NCBI RefSeq assembly: GCF_006494365.1
Contig: NZ_VHIP01000011.1
Coordinates: forward strand, 1 to 64,000
Direction of reading: 5' to 3'
DNA from: Aestuariibacter sp. GS-14
GTDB taxonomy: Bacteria; Pseudomonadota; Gammaproteobacteria; Enterobacterales; Alteromonadaceae
DNA: 64,000 nucleotides
Part shown: positions 19,501 through 26,774 of the stretch, in pieces
Position numbering within the stretch: the stretch's first letter is position 1
Layout of the letters: each line of letters begins with the position of its first letter
Made by a program: the position numbers and the translations under genes
The notes under the pieces: generated by a model
What the model was told of the DNA's origin: nothing
What the model saw: the letters and a program-made list of their open reading frames with translations, nothing else
The model's database searches: none

Positions 19501-20598
19501 CATAGATGCTCCGCTGTCATAGTCGGAATCATATGCCGTGAACTCGAGATAAGCCGAGGAAATTGTAGCGCCCTGGGGAATATTCAGCGCTTCAAATCTT
19601 AATCCAATATAGTTGTTCGCATCACTGCGAAAGGTCAGTTCCTTACCGGTAGATTCATTACCCTGAGTATTTTCTTCTACGTTGTCGTACTGATCGGTAA
19701 CCTGGTATTGCGAACTATCGGCAATACAACCGGTTGCGGTAGTTTGATCGTATTCAATAATGAGTTGTGGCGCATTGCCAGTACCATCGTCGTATCCCAC
19801 TGCTTTGCGCGAACTTGCCGTACTGTTGCCCTGAGCATTCAATATAATAGTGAGAGCGTTACCACCACACCAGGTTGATAAATCAACAATTTCCTGAATT
19901 ACCGGCGTGATATCCGGGGTACTAACGTCACTTCCTGCAGACGGGAATTCGTTACCCGTGCTCCAATCCACTGTTGCAGTGGTTTGAGTTTTCGACGAAA
20001 TCGATCCAGAGGTGGTTGTGAGTGCCGACGAATTACCCACGCTTTCACCCGCAATGGTAATAGAAGTGTCTGCGATATTGTATGACGCAGAGGTAAATTT
20101 TAAATACGCAGAGGTGATGACCGATCCCTGTGGGATATTCAGTGATTCAAAACGAAAAGCAGATGTTACCGGGGTGGTTGAATAACTGATCACGATATCG
20201 TTTGAAGTGGTATTAACACTTGAACTCATCTCATAACCATCGTTTTGAGAACTTTGAGTAGAGGTACTCATTTGTACATCGATGGTTTGATTAATATTGG
20301 TAACCGGATACAGAATAGGACCACCGTAATCTGAAAATCGCATCAGCCCAGCGTTGATATTGGTGGCCTCGGCTAGCGCGGTTTTCAGCGCATTTTGTAC
20401 CCGCAGCATGCGCGACTCTGTGCCCCCGTCCATAGACGTCATACTTCCCGACGTATCCATAATAAATAGTACGTTGGGGTTATAGGTTTGCGCGCTGCTC
20501 GACGTACCAATAAAAATGTCCAGGTCGTCTGCAACCGCAACATTCAAAAAGGTGATAAGAGAAAAGCTGCAAAGCCAGCTTACACTGCGAAATTTCAT
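16528..20598 (-). CDS. pilY1: Type IV pilus tip adhesin PilY1
   Basis: This large tip-associated protein takes part in adhesion, surface sensing and pilus dynamics. Its 1356 residues comprise a signal peptide (1-23) and a von Willebrand A start with the MIDAS DTSGSM (48-53). Two copies of a beta-sandwich domain of DNRLRE type follow (about 122-283 and 306-463, each with LNIPQG early and IEY/IEF at the end). The vWA then continues (HIVLLSDGEAN near 583). The C-terminal PilY1 beta-propeller (about 700-1240) carries the calcium loop DRDNDGLAD at 1061-1069, the site needed for calcium-dependent pilus control in P. aeruginosa. Further acidic loops occur near 841 and 1271. It overlaps pilX by one base. 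Confidence 0.93.
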   Translation of the reverse strand: MKFRSVSWLCSFSLITFLNVAVADDLDIFIGTSSSAQTYNPNVLFIMDTSGSMTSMDGGTESRMLRVQNALKTALAEATNINAGLMRFSDYGGPILYPVTNINQTIDVQMSTSTQSSQNDGYEMSSSVNTTSNDIVISYSTTPVTSAFRFESLNIPQGSVITSAYLKFTSASYNIADTSITIAGESVGNSSALTTTSGSISSKTQTTATVDWSTGNEFPSAGSDVSTPDITPVIQEIVDLSTWCGGNALTIILNAQGNSTASSRKAVGYDDGTGNAPQLIIEYDQTTATGCIADSSQYQVTDQYDNVEENTQGNESTGKELTFRSDANNYIGLRFEALNIPQGATISSAYLEFTAYDSDYDSGASMLIQGIDADDVSNFRSHSKHYLRNVAKTAGVTWSMPDFRRNRDYQTVDVSSILNAIVARGGWQAGNAVGFVLSNFTSVRGAYSYTGKPSQAPRLYIEFSGNAQAGSSLTIRDLLISKVDDLSASGYTPIVDTLYEASLYYGGLNVDYGLARGQSDTSSTVRRNTRVSHRDSYSGADSVLPYGCTADNLSDSSCTGEYIPSPATYISPIKDLQCQTNNHIVLLSDGEANSNHSASKIQNLLSTSCQSASSGELCGLDLVSNISKSASSVINSKVITHTIGFAANNTANNFLYKLALNSGGGFYTASNSTDLLAAFQTILRSVKDVNATFVSPGVAVNQLNRLTHQDELYYALFKPAEGTLWPGNLKKYRISGDQVFDQNGLVAVDENTGFFADSSHSYWSPTLDGADVREGGAASLLYGSRNIYFFDGPGAIIQSGNQIHENNSAISTADMDTDTESNPSGLRTQLLQWSRGIDLRDFDGDGDLTEARLQMGDPIHSQPVIVNYGTNDSVIYIATNHGYLHAFDADTGYEYFAVAPKEMLANAKDFYQDASSYQHIYGLDGHMVLREFNNKKYLYVGMRRGGRNYYVFDITSKTSPSLVFTIEGGSSGLENLGQTWSRPIITKMNMGGTVYNVMVVGGGYDVGQDTHPTRTPDVVGNAVMIFNADTGALLWEASNGSADLNLSDMTYSIPGHVAAIDRDNDGLADHLYATDMGGQVFRFDVYNGKSGSDFIKGQRIADLAGSANGDNRHFYYGVDVSEVTLGSQNFYAVVIGSGWRANPLDQVVNDRFYMIKDTGVFTLDSGGEFTFPSTITENDLFDATSHALTSSDDATRSVAISEYASKQGWYLQLQTSGEKVLSSPVIVNYKVFFTTYVPAASSTSSCAPPAGNSRAYLVNLLDGNAAGDLNADGDLTNDDRFITLTQTGIAPDTKILIEDASNPTICLGTECVSAVVSVDDQGNEEACTSAFECLSQNIFGRYQRVMRGSWSTEVEQ

Positions 20599-21170
20599 TA
20601 TTGAGCCTCCGTTGAAGGACCAAACACTGCAACGGTAAGCGTATTCGCTTTGGTTACCCGTTTTCCTTCAATTTGACCACATCCCCGAATTACAAATACG
20701 TGACAGCGCAATCCACCGCTGCCAATAACGTTGCTGGATCCCCGGCATGGCCGCTCTACCACAAACGCCGTGCGCGACCAGCTATCCACATTGGGCTGAG
20801 TGTGAAACTGCCCGGTTGCGGTGTGCTGCTGCCCTTTCGACAAACCACTTGCGGTTAACTGGCGGTTTGTCCAGTCTGCACTGTTGTCACAGGCAAGATT
20901 GGCATTAGCCGGGTCAAACTGGGTCCCTTGTCGCGCGGCAGTAAGCGGATCGTCAATGTTGTCGTCGGTTAAAATAGTGTCGTCTTCAGACTCAAATATC
21001 ACTCCCGCTATAGCGGCTTCTGCCGCGTCAAATGCCAGGCCCTGAGCCTGCACAGAACTGGCCATTTTTGTTTGACTAACACTACTGCTTACTGCCGCTA
21101 TCCCTAACAAGGTAACGCACAATAAAAACACCAGTGCAATTACCAGCACTACACCTTGCTGAGACTTCAT
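20598..21170 (-). CDS. pilX: Type IV pilus minor pilin PilX
   Basis: PilX is part of the tip-priming complex with PilV, PilW and PilY1. The leader QQG is followed by VVLVIALVFLL. The usual Glu+5 is absent, as is normal for the PilX/GspK class. The helix is followed by AFDAAEAAIAG, the conserved PilX_N pattern, and a cysteine-containing globular domain. The length is 190 residues. Start and stop overlap pilW (4 bases) and pilY1 (1 base), so the pilV-W-X-Y1-E genes form a tightly coupled operon. Confidence 0.9.
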   Translation of the reverse strand: MKSQQGVVLVIALVFLLCVTLLGIAAVSSSVSQTKMASSVQAQGLAFDAAEAAIAGVIFESEDDTILTDDNIDDPLTAARQGTQFDPANANLACDNSADWTNRQLTASGLSKGQQHTATGQFHTQPNVDSWSRTAFVVERPCRGSSNVIGSGGLRCHVFVIRGCGQIEGKRVTKANTLTVAVFGPSTEAQ

Positions 21171-22015
21171 AACGCAGCACTCCCCACATAATTCAGGCTG
21201 TTTCGCAGCGCAACAGACACCGCAAAAACCTGGTAATAATGTTTTACATCAAGGGTTAACGGGGCTTCGGATAGCAACCTGACCTGGTTGGTTGCCGTAT
21301 TTTGAATATTGGTAGGATCGCTTTTCAATAACAGTTCAATACGAATACTAACCACTTGCTGATTCGCCAGCCTTGCTGCTGCCAGCTGACTGGCATCAAC
21401 AAACTGCACTACCTGACTGTTGTTATTGTTTACATCATCAGACAACCCGTACTCCACCTGAAAGCTGGCAACATTGTCTAAAATGACCACTTCACTGCTG
21501 GGCGTTGTATTGCCCACCAACCCTCGTAAGTACCGGCCACTGTAGCCAATACACTTTAATTGGTCGCCGTCGATAAAATAGCGATTCACCACATGCATTT
21601 CCTGTGGTGCCACTAACCCGAATGTATTGCCGGTACAATCTTCGCCAGCCAGTAAATTCACCACCACTTCATCACTGCTGGTGGTACTTCCTTCGGCACT
21701 GCCTACACTGCCCTGCGCATTGTAATCGCCAGGTAATGCTACAGGCTGGCTTTTTACAAAGCTGGCTTCCAGCAGTAAATCTACCGAATTGTCGACACTG
21801 GCTACCGTGGTGTCGTAGCGTCCCGCTTCCATCAACTCTTCCTGCAAGCGCATCGAAATATAGCGGCCAGACTCCTGCACCTCGGCAATCGCCTGATTCA
21901 ACGTATTAGTAGCCCGAGTACTTACCAGAACCTGAATAACGCCCACCGTTAACACCAGCCCTAACAGCATGGAAATCATTAACTCAACCAGTGAGAAGCC
22001 GGACTGCGTTTTCAC
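21167..22015 (-). CDS. pilW: Type IV pilus minor pilin PilW
   Basis: PilW is a tip-complex minor pilin. It has the prepilin site MKTQSG-FSLVELM with Glu+5, a hydrophobic helix (LGLVLTVGVIQVLV), the PilW pattern IAEVQESGRYISMRLQEELMEAGRY, and a 280-residue length usual for PilW. It overlaps both pilV and pilX by four bases. Confidence 0.92.
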   Translation of the reverse strand: MKTQSGFSLVELMISMLLGLVLTVGVIQVLVSTRATNTLNQAIAEVQESGRYISMRLQEELMEAGRYDTTVASVDNSVDLLLEASFVKSQPVALPGDYNAQGSVGSAEGSTTSSDEVVVNLLAGEDCTGNTFGLVAPQEMHVVNRYFIDGDQLKCIGYSGRYLRGLVGNTTPSSEVVILDNVASFQVEYGLSDDVNNNNSQVVQFVDASQLAAARLANQQVVSIRIELLLKSDPTNIQNTATNQVRLLSEAPLTLDVKHYYQVFAVSVALRNSLNYVGSAAL

Positions 22016-22638
22016 AGGGTGATCTCCTTAATTACGCAAGCCCGGTTAGTACTGCCGGTTATTGCACATCGCGAATCGGCCTGCACACTATTACCGGTGC
22101 TGGATTTTACCGGCCAGCTAACCGCGATACTGACCAGAGAACCAGAAGTACACAATTTAGCATCGCCTGCATCCCGATCGCTGCAGGTAACACTCAGCCA
22201 CATATTGGGGTTACTCCGGACAGCCTGGCAGCTCGCTTCCCAACCGGTAAAGGTAGCAAGATCATTTACGGAACACTGCGCCCCACGGCAATTGGGAATA
22301 CCTGCGGGTAGGGTTAAACAAAGACACTGGTAATTATTGCTACTGGCATTACAGGACACGTTTTGAAAGTTGTACACGTTGGCATTGAAAAAGGCATCGT
22401 CAATTTCCCAGCCATCATCGGTGCTGGAGGGTTCTGCCACGGCAACAAGTTGCTCCGCTACGTAACGCGCCACCAGCTCACCCTGACTGCGGCTGACCGA
22501 CTGCACGTTGTTAAAGGTACCGGTAAACTGCAAAGAGGCGACACCTAACAGCCCAACAGACAGCACAAAGAGACTGACTAAAATCTCCATCATACCGACG
22601 CCGGTTTGGGTTGTAGGACGTTGTCTTATCATTTCCAA
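22012..22638 (-). CDS. pilV: Type IV pilus minor pilin PilV
   Basis: PilV is the first gene of the pilV-pilW-pilX-pilY1-pilE operon. The leader is somewhat long (13 residues, ending TTQTG), followed by VGMMEILVSLFVLSVGLLG with Glu+5, the typical PilV start. The globular part (208 residues in all) is cysteine-rich (about eight Cys), suggesting several disulfides. The intergenic region to the divergent fimT-like gene (22639-22912) should contain promoters for both directions. No clear promoter match was found. Confidence 0.9.
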   Translation of the reverse strand: MEMIRQRPTTQTGVGMMEILVSLFVLSVGLLGVASLQFTGTFNNVQSVSRSQGELVARYVAEQLVAVAEPSSTDDGWEIDDAFFNANVYNFQNVSCNASSNNYQCLCLTLPAGIPNCRGAQCSVNDLATFTGWEASCQAVRSNPNMWLSVTCSDRDAGDAKLCTSGSLVSIAVSWPVKSSTGNSVQADSRCAITGSTNRACVIKEITL

Positions 22639-22912
22639 TACCTGTTTTGATCAGAGTGGTTGCTGGTTGCGGGTGTTAACACATTGCCAGATATCCCTGG
22701 ATTCCGTGTTGTACCTAACAACATCCACTATTACGTTCTAGCATAGTAGATAAATTCGCAGAGAATTGCATGAGATTAGGGTAGCTGTGGCGGCGATTTC
22801 GTATGAGTTTGAATAACTGTTCCAGCTCCACCGGCCAACTGCACCTGAGCCCAGCATTATTATCGGAAGGAATGCGCTATGGTTGAGTCATAACGCACAT
22901 AAAGGACTGCTC

Positions 22913-23434
22913 ATGCAAACAAATCACCGGGGACGATCTGTAATTGAGCTGCTTATTTGCCTGTTGGTAATATCCATTTTACTCACCAAGGGGATAAGCA
23001 GTTACACGGCCATGCAGAAGCGCCAACAGTTGATTGGCGCGGCGCAAACGAGCTATTTTTTCCTGCAACAGGCGCGTAGTGAGAGTATTCGCGATAACGC
23101 CGCTATATACGTCGATATTCATGCAACCGGCGCGGCCTGCCTGGGGCTAAGCGAACAGCCGGGCTGTCAGTGCAATATTGCCAATAGCTGTTTAGTGAAC
23201 CAACAACAACAGGTGCTTGATTATGCTGAATACCCCAGCGTAAATATTGCCAGTGTATCATTTGGCAACCCGCCTCAAAGCCGCTTTTTACCGCCACGAG
23301 GGATGGCAACAGGTTTTGCCGGCAGCTTGCAATTTACCAATGGCGAGCACACACTAAAGGTAATTTTAAGTAACATTGGCCGGGTACGGATATGCACTAC
23401 CACGCCCCCATTTTCACCTTTTAAGAGCTGTTAA
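22913..23434 (+). CDS. Second minor pseudopilin, FimT/GspH-like
   Basis: The ATG at 22913 follows a good ribosome binding site (AAAGGA, seven bases away) and gives a 173-residue prepilin. Its leader is MQTNHRG and it is processed before RSVIELLICL (Glu+5 present). The frame is open ten codons further upstream without support. The hydrophobic helix is followed by a globular domain with several cysteines (CLGLSEQPGCQC and a C-terminal C). It is divergent from pilV and probably belongs with the second minor-pilin set at 24001-26356. Confidence 0.8.
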   Translation: MQTNHRGRSVIELLICLLVISILLTKGISSYTAMQKRQQLIGAAQTSYFFLQQARSESIRDNAAIYVDIHATGAACLGLSEQPGCQCNIANSCLVNQQQQVLDYAEYPSVNIASVSFGNPPQSRFLPPRGMATGFAGSLQFTNGEHTLKVILSNIGRVRICTTTPPFSPFKSC

Positions 23435-23495
23435 TTGCTGTTTTGTTATCGGTGAATAGCTAACAGCATTGAATGTAATTCAAATTATTGAATAA
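23435..23495. other. Spacer between fimT-like gene and VOC pseudogene
   Basis: This short convergent spacer contains the weak inverted repeat AGCTGTTAATTG / GAATAGCTAACAGC near 23425-23466. It could help end transcription of the fimT-like gene but lacks a T-run. Confidence 0.3.
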
Positions 23496-23949
23496 CTAAC
23501 CGCCGTGCTGGCCAACAGGCTTGCCATGATATACGGCCTCTACCCGATTGCCTGATGGGTCAAACAAAAACGCGCCAAAATAGTGTTCGTGTTAGTGTTC
23601 GGAGTAGTGTGGCCGAATCCCGGGGGCACCATTGCATTGCCCACCATGTTCGATACCACGTGCATAAAATTATGTCACCGCTTCTCGTGATAACGCCTTA
23701 AAGCACCAGTGTCTGGCATCATCCGTGTTGGCATTAGTTGATTCGTATACGGCAAGGCAGGTATGCCCTTCCTCGCCCGCCTTACACCGTACGCGTTACA
23801 CCGTACGCGTTACGCGGTTCACCATACCCCAAAGATGTTGCAGTCTGATACACTTTTTCACAGCCCAATGCCTGCATTACAGCATTATAAAAATCAACGC
23901 AGCTTGCCAGGTTACGTACTGAAATAGATACATGATCCAATAATTGCAT
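23496..23949 (-). pseudogene. Broken VOC (glyoxalase/bleomycin-resistance) family gene
   Basis: Read on the minus strand from the ATG at 23949, the first part begins MQLLDHVSISVRNLASCVDF, typical of VOC-fold proteins. The frame then runs into a 14-bp tandem duplication (23782-23809) and a stop. Shifted frames recover the rest of the fold: FKALSREAV, then GAPGIRPHYSEH, then FGAFLFDPSGNRVEAVYHGK, which is the usual C-terminal motif of the family. At least two in-frame stops interrupt these parts. The full-length ancestor would have been about 140-150 residues. It is clearly decayed and sits inside the second pilin locus. Confidence 0.85.
23782..23809. repeat. 14-bp tandem duplication
   Basis: TTACACCGTACGCG occurs twice head to tail (23782-23795 and 23796-23809). 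The duplication adds 14 bases, not a multiple of three, and lies where the VOC gene loses its frame, so it is a plausible inactivating mutation. Confidence 0.93.
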
Positions 23950-24000
23950 TGCTCTTCCTTTTTTCGCGTTGTATCTAAAAGCCGAGCAATCTGCGAATGT

Positions 24001-24591
24001 TCAATTACCCGGTAAAGCATTGCCAGAAAACGGGACTGGAATCGGTGTATTATAAGGCGTGAGTGCAGCCGCTGCCCTGACGGCGAGTAATGGTGCAACC
24101 AACCCTTCGGCTTCAACCTGCCTCAACGAACCATCGCGGTCTGTCCAGCTAATAGTAACAATTACCTGCTTAGCTTGCACAGGCAACTGATGTGCACTAT
24201 GGCCGGGTGAAAGCTGACTTGCTTTCACCCAGGTATCAGTTATGCCGTCGCCAGTGGTATCCACAAAATAGCGGTCCTGGGCTTGCCAGTTGCGCTGAAA
24301 CCCAATAGATACCGTACTTGATAGTGGATGACTAAACGGGCCTGGCGGCAGTGCGCCGCCTGTATTGGTTGCAATGCTAATAAAATCATCAGCGGGATTT
24401 CCTGTTGAACTCAGCCACTGAAACTGCGACAAATCATCCAGCTTCACCTGTGCCAGGTACCAGGCATGCGTACGCATCACCCGCTCTTCATCCATTTTCC
24501 CTAAGTGCGCTTGCAGCGTTATCATGCCCGTACCACAGAGTGCAACCAAGGCAGTAGCAATTAACAATTCAATAAAAGAAAAGCCCCGCAT
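24001..24591 (-). CDS. Second-set minor pilin, PilV-like
   Basis: This 196-residue prepilin has a very short leader, MRG, cleaved before FSFIELLIATALVAL (Glu+5 present). The position and helix resemble PilV, but the cysteine-rich body of the main PilV is missing. An acidic loop DTTGDGITD at residues 111-119 looks like a calcium-binding loop. The gene is the last of a three-gene unit (PilW-like, PilX-like, PilV-like) and begins 9 bases after the PilX-like stop. Confidence 0.78.
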   Translation of the reverse strand: MRGFSFIELLIATALVALCGTGMITLQAHLGKMDEERVMRTHAWYLAQVKLDDLSQFQWLSSTGNPADDFISIATNTGGALPPGPFSHPLSSTVSIGFQRNWQAQDRYFVDTTGDGITDTWVKASQLSPGHSAHQLPVQAKQVIVTISWTDRDGSLRQVEAEGLVAPLLAVRAAAALTPYNTPIPVPFSGNALPGN

Positions 24592-24600
24592 TGTGTGTCC

Positions 24601-25743
24601 TTAAAAATCCCGCCAGCTACCCGGCACCATAGCAACGCGGGTAAAAGGCGGCTGCTGTAGGTTGCGTAAAGCGGCGGGTTCGTACACAACCCTTAAATCG
24701 GTGCTGGCAGTGTCAATCTGCTGATTAGATAACAAAGCCCCCTCAATGGTGGCGCCACTCCCCATAATTAGCTGATAGGCACCTGTTCCCGTTGGTGAGG
24801 AAGCCCAAAACACCATGCCGTAAATGCTTGCACTGGCTTGTAGCGACAGATTGCCGTTAACCACAACAAGTAATACGGGTTCATTAACACTCCCCACCGT
24901 TATACCGGGCGCAATCACACAATTACCGGTTATCCAGATCATTCCGGTTGACTGACTGGACAGTCCTGAACAATCAACATCGCTAATACTTGCCTCTTGC
25001 TCCAGCACAAGCGCCTGAGGTGTAGTCAAATTAAATGCATACTGCCACAGGTCGGCAGGAAAGAGATTGTCGGCGTCGAGTATATCTGTGCCCTTATTGC
25101 CCCCGCTGCTTAATAGATTGCCGTTGCAACCAGCGGCTGAAAAATTGGCGGGCAGACAGCTCGTTATGCTGCTCTGTGAAGACGACAATGTTGCCGATGT
25201 CCAAACCGATAACGGCATTCCCTGCCCTGCACCATTGATATTGGACCCGATAGTCAGTGAACTCCCGGTTGCACTGGCCTGAGATAATGCAGATGCCCCT
25301 CCGCCAATCATAACGGGTACCGGTGGAACACGAGCCAATAAGGGGTAAATAATTGCATCTGCCGATACGTTTGCCTGAGTAAGTCCGTCGGTACTTGTGC
25401 CAACCGACATCACCGCGACGCCGCGATAAGAAGATGTACCCGGTATGCTTGGAATATCGGTTGTTAGCATTGCAAATTGGCTTCCAGATGTAAGCGTTTG
25501 AGCAGAACCATCCGATACCCAGTCTGGCGCAACCTGTAAAGTAGCAAGGGCCTGATATAAGCCGGTACTGGCAGCGTTCAACGCCTGTTTTCTGTTCTGC
25601 TCGTTATTTACAATCTGATTTTCCAGCGATTTAACTTTGGCAACATAACCAGTTACCAGCGTCGCCAGGATAAGTAGCAGCAGTGTACTGCTAAATAAGG
25701 CCATACCACGACAGGAAAAGCCTGATTGCTTGTTAGCCCACAT
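24601..25743 (-). CDS. Second-set minor pilin, PilX-like
   Basis: The 380-residue protein has an N-terminal hydrophobic helix after a glycine-containing leader (CRG-MALFSSTLLLLILATL) without Glu+5. QALNAASTGLYQALATLQ follows, the pattern of PilX/GspK-class pilins. At 380 residues it is twice the size of the main PilX, through a Ser/Thr/Gly-rich C-terminal domain that may be a beta-sheet-rich display domain. It overlaps the PilW-like gene by 11 bases. Function is inferred from class and position only. Confidence 0.75.
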   Translation of the reverse strand: MWANKQSGFSCRGMALFSSTLLLLILATLVTGYVAKVKSLENQIVNNEQNRKQALNAASTGLYQALATLQVAPDWVSDGSAQTLTSGSQFAMLTTDIPSIPGTSSYRGVAVMSVGTSTDGLTQANVSADAIIYPLLARVPPVPVMIGGGASALSQASATGSSLTIGSNINGAGQGMPLSVWTSATLSSSQSSITSCLPANFSAAGCNGNLLSSGGNKGTDILDADNLFPADLWQYAFNLTTPQALVLEQEASISDVDCSGLSSQSTGMIWITGNCVIAPGITVGSVNEPVLLVVVNGNLSLQASASIYGMVFWASSPTGTGAYQLIMGSGATIEGALLSNQQIDTASTDLRVVYEPAALRNLQQPPFTRVAMVPGSWRDF

Positions 25744-26356
25744 GGTTCTTCACCAATACTGTAGTGTGATAGGTTTGCGATAGCGCTGGATTGGCTTTTA
25801 AGTAACCCGACAAGGTAATGGCGACATGGGTAACTGGCACGCCGTTGAGAAACTGAGTGACTGGCTGAAATTCCAGCGCGGTTACCTTCACCACATCGCT
25901 GTCGGTAACATCCTCCCAACCTTTTGCTTTGCAACTGGCACCGGCTTTACGAATTTCCACAGTGTTATTTTGCATCCGGTAGCCAAACTGTTCATTTGGC
26001 AACAGCGTATCGAGTGCACCGTTACCATTCACATCGTAACGAAAGGTAACACAGGAATTAGCTCGCTCTCCGCTGTAGGCATCGAACACCAGATGCTGAC
26101 TAAACACCCCGTTAGCCGGCCCGTTTTGCATTAAATACAGGCTATCCCCGTTGTATCCGGCACGGCGAATGTCAGCCTGAATTAACGCAAATACATTACC
26201 CAACTCCTCGTGCAGGCGAGCGCTGTTGAGTAACCGGCTGTTTAGCACCATAGAGCCAGCCACCATACTGGTTAATGCCAGTAAAACGCCGCTCCCTAAG
26301 CCCATCACGATCAGGAGTTCCATTAGTGCCATCCCGCTTAGCCAACGCCTATTCAT
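25733..26356 (-). CDS. Second-set minor pilin, PilW-like
   Basis: This 207-residue prepilin has the leader MNRRWLSG cleaved before MALMELLIVMGLGSGVLL (Glu+5 present). It resembles PilW in the block VFALIQADIRRAGYNG. A possible calcium loop, DVNGNGALD, is at residues 108-116, and there are two cysteines. It is the first gene of the second set (PilW-, PilX-, PilV-like). This order differs from the main operon (V-W-X), which argues that the set is not a recent tandem copy. Confidence 0.78.
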   Translation of the reverse strand: MNRRWLSGMALMELLIVMGLGSGVLLALTSMVAGSMVLNSRLLNSARLHEELGNVFALIQADIRRAGYNGDSLYLMQNGPANGVFSQHLVFDAYSGERANSCVTFRYDVNGNGALDTLLPNEQFGYRMQNNTVEIRKAGASCKAKGWEDVTDSDVVKVTALEFQPVTQFLNGVPVTHVAITLSGYLKANPALSQTYHTTVLVKNHVG

Positions 26357-26774
26357 CTGTGTTGCTTCCTGAATCCATCATCCGTAGAAAACAGTGTGCA
26401 TCAAGGCAACACCAGGAAACACTGGCCTTCTTATCAGTTTTTAATTCACCCGGTTTCAAAGGGCGTTATTTAATATAAGTACGCTTGGCTTATCCCTTTA
26501 ATCCCGCCTGTTCTTTCTGGTACGGCAGCCGCTTTTACTGGCCTGTTACTTGCTTTATGTCAGTGACGAAGTAGCCGGGTCGCGACTTACTTGTCTGTTG
26601 TTGTGGAAAGTTGCACCAACTTGCACATTGGAAACACTAAAGCTCACCATTTTAGTGCAAGACGCGAATGTGATGACCAACACATAAATAACTAGAGGTC
26701 GTCTGCATTCATCGTTACGATGGAATTAATATGACAATTCATTTTCTCAGTCGGGATAAGCAGGACGAATAACT
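26357..26774. other. Divergent promoter region of second pilin set and amidoligase operon
   Basis: These 418 bases separate two divergent operons. No open frame with family resemblance was seen. The most structured part is 26608-26660 (listed separately). A ribosome-binding-like GGAC lies about 10 bases before the ATG at 26775. Confidence 0.5.
26608..26660. promoter_or_regulatory. Possible operator: repeated TTGCAC half-sites
   Basis: TTGCAC occurs at 26611 and again at 26621 (10 bases, one helical turn apart) and inverted as GTGCAA at 26655-26660. The first copy sits in the palindrome AAGTTGCACCAACTT (26608-26622). Between the copies lies a 7-bp hairpin, CACTAAA / TTTAGTG (26635-26641 and 26651-26657). 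This arrangement upstream of the 26775 operon suggests a regulator binding site. The regulator is unknown, and a sigma-54/NtrC assignment is not supported by the bases. Confidence 0.35.

Noticed and set aside
23782-23809. Tandem 14-mer considered as a CRISPR or mobile-element footprint
   Set aside because: There are only two head-to-tail copies without spacers, and no flanking inverted repeats. A simple slippage duplication explains it.
26629-26646. GG-N10-GC spacing resembling a sigma-54 promoter upstream of the amidoligase operon
   Set aside because: Only the GG and GC dinucleotides fit. The rest of the consensus (TGGCACG, TTGC) is absent.
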